From assembly GCF_000238595.1 (NCBI RefSeq), contig NZ_AGTS01000071.1, positions 62,001 through 126,000 of the forward strand: DNA of 64,000 nt, read 5' to 3'. Position numbers and translations under genes: made by a program. This DNA is from Acidovorax sp. NO-1. Its GTDB lineage: Bacteria; Pseudomonadota; Gammaproteobacteria; Burkholderiales; Burkholderiaceae_C. Position 1 is the first letter of the stretch; each line of letters opens with the position of its first letter. The notes beneath the pieces were generated by a model, which was given only the letters and a program-made list of their open reading frames with translations, was not told the DNA's origin and searched no databases. Positions 30,471 through 36,858 of this stretch are shown here, piece by piece.

Positions 30471-30977
30471 TCAGCAGCAGCGGGTGGAAGGGGTGGCCTC
30501 AGGGGCGCAGCATGCGGCCTTGTGAGCGGGGGTGGCTTCAATGTTGGTGGTAGCTGCGCCGGTAGCGCAGCAGGCGGCTGCCGCATCCTTGGGTGCTGCA
30601 GCCTCATTGAACAAGGGGATGTCTCCCAGCGTGTGAAAGTGCTCCCAGGCCACGCCTTCGGGGTCGGTCACCCAGTGTTTTTCGCTTCGCGCGTAGCAGC
30701 AGGTGGTGGCGCCTTCGTCCAGCAGAGCCATGTCGGCCGACTGGGCGCGGGCCCGGAGTTCGGCCAGTTCATCGGCGTCGTCCACCTGAAAGCCGAGGTG
30801 GTCGAGCCCGGTCTTTGCGCCCCGGGTGGAGATGGCGAAGTTCACGCGGGGGTCGTTCAGCATCCACTTGGCGTAATCGGTTTCGACGCGGGTGGGCGGG
30901 GCGGCGAACAGGCGGGAGTAGAACGCGATGCTCTGGCTGAGATCGCTCACGTGCATATGGACATGGAATCGCTTCAT
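30471..30977 (-). CDS. arsI: ArsI/CadI-family dioxygenase (C-As lyase)
   Basis: A 168-residue vicinal-oxygen-chelate protein. ArsI enzymes use Fe(II) and oxygen to cleave the C-As bond of methylarsenite and aromatic arsenicals. Conserved features are N-terminal His ([10 protein letters not shown]), His60 in GLDHLGFQ and Glu112 in AWEHFH as the likely metal ligands, and the adjacent Cys93-Cys94 in TTCCYA that binds the arsenical. The C-terminal ~35 residues are an extension with three further Cys pairs, ending STRCC. No arsM is in view, so external methylated arsenicals would be the likely substrate. Confidence 0.9.
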   Translation of the reverse strand: MKRFHVHMHVSDLSQSIAFYSRLFAAPPTRVETDYAKWMLNDPRVNFAISTRGAKTGLDHLGFQVDDADELAELRARAQSADMALLDEGATTCCYARSEKHWVTDPEGVAWEHFHTLGDIPLFNEAAAPKDAAAACCATGAATTNIEATPAHKAACCAPEATPSTRCC

Positions 30978-31011
30978 GGTGGCTTCTTCCTTTCGGTGGG
31001 GGGAGGGGTGT

Positions 31012-31338
31012 TCAGCAGCTGCAGGATGCGTCGTCGTCCGCCAGGCATGCGGTGGTGCCCTGGCAGCAGTTCTCGGTCAGGTAGGCCAGCAGACCGTTCA
31101 TGGCGGGGTAGGCGGCGCGGTAGACCAGGTTGCGGCCCTGGCGCTCCTGGGTCACCAGATCGGCGTTGGCCAGTTCCTTGAGGTGAAAAGACAGGGTGTT
31201 GGAGGCAATGCCCAGTTGTTCGGACAGGGCCCCAGGTGTGAGGCCCGCCTCGCCTGCGACCACGAGGGCGCGGAAGACACGCAGGCGCAGTTCATGCGCC
31301 AGTGCGGCGAGGGCGCGGATGACATCGGTTTCATTCAT
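31012..31338 (-). CDS. arsR: ArsR-family arsenic-responsive repressor (copy 2)
   Basis: A 108-residue winged-helix repressor with the recognition region IASNTLSFHLKELANADL and a Cys-containing C-terminus (NCCQGTTAC, then CSC). It is similar to the first copy at 27606-27938 but diverged, so it is a paralogue and not a recent duplicate. It is the first gene of the arsenic cluster and precedes arsI by 34 bp. Confidence 0.93.
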   Translation of the reverse strand: MNETDVIRALAALAHELRLRVFRALVVAGEAGLTPGALSEQLGIASNTLSFHLKELANADLVTQERQGRNLVYRAAYPAMNGLLAYLTENCCQGTTACLADDDASCSC

Positions 31339-31376
31339 GATTCGATATTACAACGAATGTAGAAATATTATCAATG
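31336..31376 (-). promoter_or_regulatory. arsR2-arsI promoter with overlapping operator
   Basis: On the minus strand TTGATA (31367-31372) and TAATAT lie 18 bp apart, a plausible sigma-70 promoter. The inverted repeat ATTCG-N9-CGAAT (31340-31358) covers the -10 box, consistent with ArsR repression. The -10 box is only about 6 bp from the ATG, so transcription may begin at or near the start codon. The remaining upstream gap to 31650 holds a dispersed repeat and no other gene. Confidence 0.55.
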
Positions 31377-31463
31377 GGCGCGCAGAAGCGGGTGGGAAGC
31401 GCCTGATGTTGGTGGCGCTCCCTGGTGACACGGCCCATGGGCCGAGATCCCACGTGACAGAAA

Positions 31464-31528
31464 ATGCTACTAAAAGTATAGCTATCTGCGCAAGATGGTT
31501 ATGTCCTGGAGTCGATTTTCATTCAGAT
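31464..31528 (+). repeat. dispersed stem-loop repeat, copy 6
   Basis: AATGCTACTAAAAGTATAGC is followed by a degenerate core and CTGGAGTCGATTTTCATTC. Both outer arms are clear, while the GCGC stem is poorly kept. Confidence 0.7.
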
Positions 31529-31650
31529 TCTGGAATGCCGATACCACACCCGCAGCAGCGGAACGGGGCAAGCCACGATACTTGCACGCATGCGGGCCTC
31601 TGCACACGCTCCGGCCCGCGCACCCCATAGCAAAACCGGAGACGATTTTC

Positions 31651-32739
31651 ATGAGCCTGCCCCTGCACCCCCTGGATACCGAACTGTTTGCCCGCGCACT
31701 GCCGCTGCTGGACGACGATTGGCTCGCCCGCGACGCTGAACTGGCCCCCGTGCTGCCCATGGTGCTGGCGCGCAATGTGGGCCAGGACTGGCACAAGGCG
31801 GGCACGTTCCGCCACCACCTGGTGGGCGTGACACGCACCCTGACGGTGTGGCAGCAACCGCGTGATGTGCGCCTGCTGGGCCTGCTGCACAGCGTGTACG
31901 GCAATGCCTTTGTGGACCTGGTGAAGTTCGACCCCGCCAAGGAACGCGCCCGGGTGCGCGAGATTGCGGGCGAGTCGGCCGAGCACCTGGTCTACCTGTT
32001 CTGCACCCAGTCGCGCACGCAGTTTGTGCAGAAGGTGCTGGCCCACGCGCTGGAGGCTGATGGCAGCCTGGTGCTGCAAAAGGATGGGCAGCACCACGTG
32101 CTCACGCCCTGCGAGGTGGCGGCCTTCATCATCGTGAGCATGGCTGACACCATCGAGCAGTGGTTCAGCTGGCAGGACGACATCTTCTCGCGTTTCCCCG
32201 AGGTGCAGCACCGCCACCAGAAGGCGCACTGGGCCGCATCGCTCTGGCCCGGGCCCATGCGGCCGTCGGGGCGCATGGTGCACCAGATCAACGGGCTGGC
32301 CAAGGCGCTGCAGCACCCGGGGCTGAAGGGGCTGCTGCCCATGCCGCCCGTGTTTGACAACTGCACGCAGCACCTGTCTGCCGCCAACGAGGCGGCGGCC
32401 ACGTCGCTGTACTGGTCCGTCATCCAGCAGGACCAGCCCCTGGTGGACCTGGACGTGGCCACCGGCGTGCTGGAAAGCGCCGTGCGCCACAACCCCTGGG
32501 TGGGCGAGCCGCAGATGGTGCTGGCCCAGCTGTATCTGTCCGCTGGCCGCAAGGACGACGCCAAGGCCGCCGCCGAGAGCGCGCTGCACCTGTTCAGCGC
32601 CTGGGGCAATGCGTGGGACAAGCGCGTGCAGTGGGACGCCTGGGTGGCCTGGACGCGCATCCTGCTGCAGGGCGCGACGGTGGAGGGCACCTGGCCCGAG
32701 CGGCTGGACAAGCTCAACAACGTGGCGCTGCGGGGGTGA
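31651..32739 (+). CDS. DUF6817-like protein of unknown function
   Basis: A 362-residue soluble protein. The region around RHHLVGVTRTLTVWQQPRDV and LLGLLHSVYGNAF resembles DUF6817, an HD-like fold found scattered in bacteria and plants. The family assignment is from memory of the pattern. The C-terminal part has a helical-repeat look (QMVLAQLYLSAGRKDDAKAA), like a TPR. ATG 31651 has GGAG nearby and starts the conserved part. It is followed on the same strand by metQ, 268 bp on; whether it relates to methionine transport is unknown. Confidence 0.65.
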   Translation: MSLPLHPLDTELFARALPLLDDDWLARDAELAPVLPMVLARNVGQDWHKAGTFRHHLVGVTRTLTVWQQPRDVRLLGLLHSVYGNAFVDLVKFDPAKERARVREIAGESAEHLVYLFCTQSRTQFVQKVLAHALEADGSLVLQKDGQHHVLTPCEVAAFIIVSMADTIEQWFSWQDDIFSRFPEVQHRHQKAHWAASLWPGPMRPSGRMVHQINGLAKALQHPGLKGLLPMPPVFDNCTQHLSAANEAAATSLYWSVIQQDQPLVDLDVATGVLESAVRHNPWVGEPQMVLAQLYLSAGRKDDAKAAAESALHLFSAWGNAWDKRVQWDAWVAWTRILLQGATVEGTWPERLDKLNNVALRG

Positions 32740-32744
32740 CTTGG

Positions 32745-32872
32745 AACATCCCCCTGAGTGGCTGCGCCACTTCCCCCTTCTCTCGAATCGCTGCGCGATT
32801 CGGGAAGGGGGACGCAGCCCTCGCTGCGGGGCGGCCCTTGCTCGGCTGCCCTCGCCGGGCGCGCGCCAGTCT
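32745..32872 (+). repeat. GC-rich dispersed repeat, second family, copy 2
   Basis: This copy starts CCCCCTGAGTGGCTGCGCCA, continues with a strong hairpin (CCCCCTTC and CGAATCGC against GCGATTCG and GAAGGGGG, 32774-32811), and then has the shared core CTGCGGGGCGGCCCTTGC (32824-32841). The hairpin could act as a terminator for the DUF6817-like gene. Confidence 0.75.
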
Positions 32873-33007
32873 CATGAGCTGGGGGGTGAGGTGCACGGGT
32901 CTTGTCTTCTTATTCGAATGAGTTGTAATGAAATGAAAACTTAGTTGTTCCAGTTTTATCGGGAAAACCCTAGGATGCGAGCCATCTCTCAACGAAAGGG
33001 TTTCCCT

Positions 33008-33087
33008 GTGAACAACAACAAGCGCCTTCTCCTGCAATCCGCCCTGGCCCTGGCGGCTGCTGCCACTTTCTCGTCGGGGGCCATGGC
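33008..33087 (+). pseudogene. metQ: metQ 5' fragment (signal peptide), cut by IS
   Basis: From GTG 33008, preceded by AAAGGG, the frame encodes 26 complete codons: a basic N-terminus (MNNNKRLLL), a hydrophobic core (ALALAAAA) and a signal peptidase-like end (SSGAMA). The IS21-family element then interrupts it inside codon 27. Joining to base 35890 restores the frame exactly and gives AMAQDKPIKVGVTGG, a normal MetQ-type junction of signal peptide and mature protein. Confidence 0.9.
33081..33087. repeat. 7-bp target site duplication, left
   Basis: CCATGGC directly precedes the left IS end and is repeated exactly at 35883-35889. The duplicated site lies within metQ. Confidence 0.9.
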
Positions 33088-33090
33088 TGG

Positions 33091-33235
33091 GTATTTCGGA
33101 CCAACGTGACCGCTGGTTTCGGTATCGTGACCGAGGATTTCGGCCCATCGTGACCGACTCCGTTGTCGGTTCATCGTGACCGGCCGTTTCGGCAACGTGA
33201 CCGATCATTTCGGTCATCGTGACCGCCGTTTCAGC
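33091..33235 (+). repeat. multiple terminal repeats, left end of the IS
   Basis: About six imperfect units each end in CGTGACCG, most with an inner TTTCGG. These are likely binding sites for the IstA transposase. One unit is degenerate (TTGTCGG). Confidence 0.75.
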
Positions 33236-33328
33236 CCACGTTTTTGTGGGATCTGAAGCCAGGCGGTGCTGCGTAGAGAACTCAACCCGGGCGTCCTAAC
33301 CTCGACGGCTTTTGCCTTCAGGAGCCGG

Positions 33329-34852
33329 ATGCCCAAACCTCGAATTTCTCTACGCATGATCAAAGACGTTATCCGCCTGAAGTGGCAGGCCGACCTCTCT
33401 CACGAGCAAGTCGCCGCCACCCTCAACATCTCCAAAGGGGCCGTGGCCAAGTACGTTGGCCTGGCCCATGCTGCTGGCCTGGATTGGGAGACTGTCCAGG
33501 ATTGGAGCGAGCAGCGACTGACCTCCGCCCTGCTGCCCAAGGCCACCACCTCCCAGCCCTACATCACCCCCGACTGGGGCCGCATCCACCGCGAACTCGA
33601 CCGCAAGGGCGTGACACTCATGCTGCTGTGGCAGGAGTACGTGGAGGCCCATCCCCATGGTCGTACCTGGCGCTACACCCAGTTCTGCGGTCACTACAAG
33701 GACTTCGCCCAAACCCTCAAGCGCTCGATGCGCCAGCACCGGCGCGCCGGCGAGAAGCTGTTCATCGACTTCGCTGGCTCCACGGTGCCCTTGCGCGATG
33801 GCGCCCGTGCCCAGGTCTTCGTCTCGGCCATGGCCGCCTCCAGTTGCGTCTTTGCCTGCGCCACGCCCGCGCAGCGCCTGGATGACTGGGTCGAGGGCAT
33901 GGTGCGCGCTCTGCACTTCTACGGGGGTGTGCCGCAGCTCATCGTGCCTGACAACGCCCGTGCCGTGATCGCCTCGCCAGACCGTTACGAGCCACGTGCC
34001 AACGAGACGGTGCAGGACCTGGCCCGCTACTACGGCACCTCGGTGCTGCCTGCGCGCCCACGCACGCCGCGCGACAAGGCCACGGCTGAGAGCTCGGTTC
34101 AGGTCGTCACACGCTGGATCCTGGCCAGGCTGCGCCACCAGCGATTTGAGAGCGTCGCTCAGGTTGACGCGGCCATTGCGCAGCTGCTCCCCAGCCTGAA
34201 CGAGCGGCCGTTTCAGAAGCTGGCGGGCAGTCGCGCCAGTGTGTTCGCCGAGCTGGACGCCCCAGCCCTGATGCCGCTGCCGCAGCAACCCTATGAACTC
34301 GCGCGCTTCAAGACCGTGAAGGTCCATATCGACTACCACGTCGAGATCGACGGTCATCGTTACAGCGCACCGCACCCGCTGGTCGGTCAGACGCTGGAGG
34401 CTCGCATGACCGGGCGCGGCATCGAGTTGCTCTTGCGCGGCCAGCGCGTGGCCGCCCACGCGCGCAGCGACAAGCGTGGGGGTTTCTCTACCGTGGAGGC
34501 ACACATGCCCGCGGCCCACCGCGCCCACATGGAGTGGACGCCACAGCGCCTGATCGAATGGGGGCAGCGCATCGGTGTGGCCTGCGGTGAGTTGATCACC
34601 CGTTTGCTGCAGACCTACAAGCATCCCGAGCATGGCTACCGGTCTTGCCTGGGTTTGCTGAGCCTGTCCAAGAGGTACGGCCCGGTGCGACTGGAGGCCG
34701 CCTGCGAGCGGGCGTTGGCCCTGGGCACATTGCGCTACAGCCATGTGCGTGACTTGCTGGCCAACAACTGTGACCAGATCACGCCCCAGTCCGAGTCGGA
34801 CTGGACCAGCCCGGCGCACGCCAATCTGCGCGGCCCGGGCTACTACCAGTGA
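33329..34852 (+). CDS. istA: IS21 transposase IstA
   Basis: A 507-residue transposase with an N-terminal helix-turn-helix (SHEQVAATLNISKGAVAKYV) and a DDE integrase core. The acidic residues are seen in FIDFAGSTVPL (about 147), IVPDNARAVI (about 208) and the Glu of TAESSVQVV (about 253). ATG 33329 is preceded by AGGAG at a proper distance. A GTG at 33266 would lengthen it. A short (CCG)n-like tract lies between istA and istB (34865-34882). Confidence 0.93.
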   Translation: MPKPRISLRMIKDVIRLKWQADLSHEQVAATLNISKGAVAKYVGLAHAAGLDWETVQDWSEQRLTSALLPKATTSQPYITPDWGRIHRELDRKGVTLMLLWQEYVEAHPHGRTWRYTQFCGHYKDFAQTLKRSMRQHRRAGEKLFIDFAGSTVPLRDGARAQVFVSAMAASSCVFACATPAQRLDDWVEGMVRALHFYGGVPQLIVPDNARAVIASPDRYEPRANETVQDLARYYGTSVLPARPRTPRDKATAESSVQVVTRWILARLRHQRFESVAQVDAAIAQLLPSLNERPFQKLAGSRASVFAELDAPALMPLPQQPYELARFKTVKVHIDYHVEIDGHRYSAPHPLVGQTLEARMTGRGIELLLRGQRVAAHARSDKRGGFSTVEAHMPAAHRAHMEWTPQRLIEWGQRIGVACGELITRLLQTYKHPEHGYRSCLGLLSLSKRYGPVRLEAACERALALGTLRYSHVRDLLANNCDQITPQSESDWTSPAHANLRGPGYYQ

Positions 34853-34930
34853 GGTGGCGCCACCGCCGCCGCCGCCGCCACTGCCACCATTGTTTCTATC
34901 TCCAATCCACGGCTTCAGGACATCATCACC

Positions 34931-35734
34931 ATGCTCAACAACACCACCATCGCCCAGCTGCGCTCACTCAAACTCGTGGGCTTCGCCGATGCCTTGCAAC
35001 AGCAACACGAACAGGCCGACTGCCTGAATCTGTCCTTTGATGAGCGCCTGGCCTTGCTGGTCGAGCGCGAGGTCTACGCCCGCAGTGACCGCAAGCGAGC
35101 GCGTCTGCTGCAACAGGCGCAGCTCAAGTACCCCTCGGCCACCTTGGAGGACGCCAGCTTCGAGGGCATCCGGGGAATGGACCGTCCGGCCCTCATGGGC
35201 CTTGCGCTGTCCACCTGGATCGATCGCGGCGAGACGGTGACCCTGGCCGGTGCCACAGGCTTGGGCAAGACTTGGCTGGCGTGTGCGCTGGCCCAATACG
35301 CGTGCCGGCAAGGTCGCTCCGCGCTGTACTTGCGCGTGCCTCGACTGGCAGAAGAGCTGCGCATCTTGCATGGGGCCGGCAGCTTCCGACGCTGGCTACA
35401 GCAACTCGCCAAGATCGACGTGCTGGTGCTGGACGACTGGGGCATCGGACACCTGGACGCCGCCACGCGTGCCGATTTGCTGGAGGTCATCGATGACCGG
35501 GTGGGGCAGCGCGCCACCATCATCGCCCACCAATTGCCCATCGAGCATTGGCACGCCTGGCTGGGCGACCCCACCGTTGCCGACGCCATTCTGGACCGGT
35601 TGCTGCAGAGTTGCCGGCGCTTCAGCCTGGACGGCGAGTCGCGACGAACGGGCCGCACGGCGCGCACTGCAACCGTTTCAAAAACGACCATCAAGGACCC
35701 CCATGAAGACCTGACAGCCTCTCCAAAACCGTAA
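34931..35734 (+). CDS. istB: IS21 helper ATPase IstB
   Basis: A 267-residue AAA+ ATPase related to DnaC. Walker A is GATGLGKT (near 106) and Walker B lies in DVLVLDDWGIG. Sensor motifs such as RATIIAHQLPIEHW follow. IstB assembles on target DNA and stimulates IstA. It lies 78 bp after istA. Confidence 0.93.
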   Translation: MLNNTTIAQLRSLKLVGFADALQQQHEQADCLNLSFDERLALLVEREVYARSDRKRARLLQQAQLKYPSATLEDASFEGIRGMDRPALMGLALSTWIDRGETVTLAGATGLGKTWLACALAQYACRQGRSALYLRVPRLAEELRILHGAGSFRRWLQQLAKIDVLVLDDWGIGHLDAATRADLLEVIDDRVGQRATIIAHQLPIEHWHAWLGDPTVADAILDRLLQSCRRFSLDGESRRTGRTARTATVSKTTIKDPHEDLTASPKP

Positions 35735-35766
35735 ACTCAACCCCCTACGCAGCACCGCCAGCATCA

Positions 35767-35880
35767 CGGCGGTCACGATCGCCGAAACGGGCGGTCACGT
35801 TACCGAAACGGCGCTGAGAACATCGCTCAGCCCACCGGTCACGATGCGCCGAAATGACCGGTCACATTCGCCGAAATACG
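35767..35880 (-). repeat. multiple terminal repeats, right end of the IS
   Basis: About four copies of the CGGTCAC...CCGAAA unit lie in inverse orientation to those at the left end. The outermost one ends in CGAAATACGCA. Confidence 0.75.
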
Positions 35881-35882
35881 CA

Positions 35883-35889
35883 CCATGGC
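35883..35889. repeat. 7-bp target site duplication, right
   Basis: CCATGGC is identical to 33081-33087. It supplies an ATG (35885) in frame with the mature part of metQ. Confidence 0.9.
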
Positions 35890-36613
35890 CCAGGACAAGC
35901 CCATCAAGGTGGGCGTGACGGGCGGCCCCCACGCGCAGATCTTCGAGCAGGTGAAGAAGGTGGCCGAGAAAGACGGCCTCAAGATCCAGGTCATCGAGTT
36001 CAGCGACTACGTGCAGCCCAACGCCGCGCTGGCCGCGGGCGACCTGGACGCCAACAGCTACCAGCACAAGCCCTACCTCGACGCACAGGTCAAAGACCGT
36101 GGCTACAAGCTGGTGTCGGTGGGCTACACCGTCAACTTCCCCATCGGCCTGTATTCGAAGAAGGTCAAGAAGCTCGAAGACCTGAAGGAAGGCGCCAAGT
36201 TCGGCATCCCCAACGACCCCACCAACGGCGGCCGCGTGCTGCTGGTGCTGCAAGACCAGGGCCTGATCAAGCTGCGCGACGGCGCGGGCCTGAAAGCCAC
36301 GCCGCTCGATGTGGTGAGCAACCCCAAGAAACTCAAGTTTGTGGAGCTGGATGCCGCGCAGCTCCCGCGTTCGCTCGATGACCTGGACGCCTCGGCCATC
36401 AACACCAACTTCGCGCTGTCGGCGGGCCTGAACCCCGGCAAGGACGCGATTGCGCAGGAAAACGCCAAGGGGCCGTATGTCAACCTGATCGCCGTGCGCG
36501 AGGCCGACAAGGATAAGCCCTGGGTGGCCAAGCTGCTCAAGGCCTACCAGTCGGAAGAGGTGAAGAAGTTCATCCAGACCGAGTTCAAGGGCTCGGTGCT
36601 GCCGGGGTTCTGA
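35885..36613 (+). pseudogene. metQ: metQ 3' fragment (mature methionine-binding protein)
   Basis: This 242-residue frame starts at the ATG inside the target duplication. It encodes a full mature NlpA/MetQ-type protein: KVGVTGGPHAQIFEQVKKVA near the N-terminus, FSDYVQPNAALAAGDLDANS, and TNFALSAG. MetQ delivers methionine to MetNI in the periplasm. The signal peptide lies on the other side of the IS, so any product made from this ATG would stay in the cytoplasm. An outward IS promoter could drive it, but I cannot show one. The original gene was 268 codons by joining at the duplication. Confidence 0.93.
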
Positions 36614-36673
36614 GCCTACGGGCAGGCGCACCCGGCAAGGGCGCAAGCCTGAACAGTGCCGCCAATAAACGCA

Positions 36674-36742
36674 GTTTTAAACAAATCGGCCCCGGGCGCT
36701 TATGCAATAAGCGCCAATAGCTATTAATTTTATAGCGATGGG
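36674..36742 (-). repeat. dispersed stem-loop repeat, copy 7
   Basis: On the minus strand: TCGCTATAAAATTAATAGC, TATTGGCGCTTATTGCATAAGCGCC, then CGGGGCCGATTTG. The central stem GGCGCTTAT/ATAAGCGCC is perfect with a TGC loop. It lies in the gap after metQ. Confidence 0.9.
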
Positions 36743-36858
36743 GCAGCGCAGTGCCCCGTGCCGGGGCCGGGTGATGCAGCGGGCTGCGCTTGCAGACACA
36801 ATGGGAGTGTTAACGTTCTGTAGCATTTCGCACAGTACATCCCACCCCACGGCGCCCC

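Larger units (their letters stand above)
33088..35882 (+). mobile_element. IS21-family insertion sequence, 2795 bp, complete
   Basis: The element begins TGGGTATTTCGG and ends CCGAAATACGCA, so the termini have the 5'-TG...CA-3' form of IS21 elements. It carries istA and istB and is flanked by a perfect 7-bp duplication (CCATGGC), within the 4-8 bp range known for IS21. About six ~22-bp units of the type TTTCGG-N-CGTGACCG lie at the left end (33091-33235), and about four inverted units at the right end (35767-35880). Both genes are open, so it looks functional. The insertion splits metQ. Confidence 0.95.

Noticed and set aside
34859-34900. (CCG)n tract between istA and istB as a possible frameshift or regulatory site
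   Set aside because: istA stops before the tract and istB has its own ATG and normal N-terminus, so no frameshift is needed.
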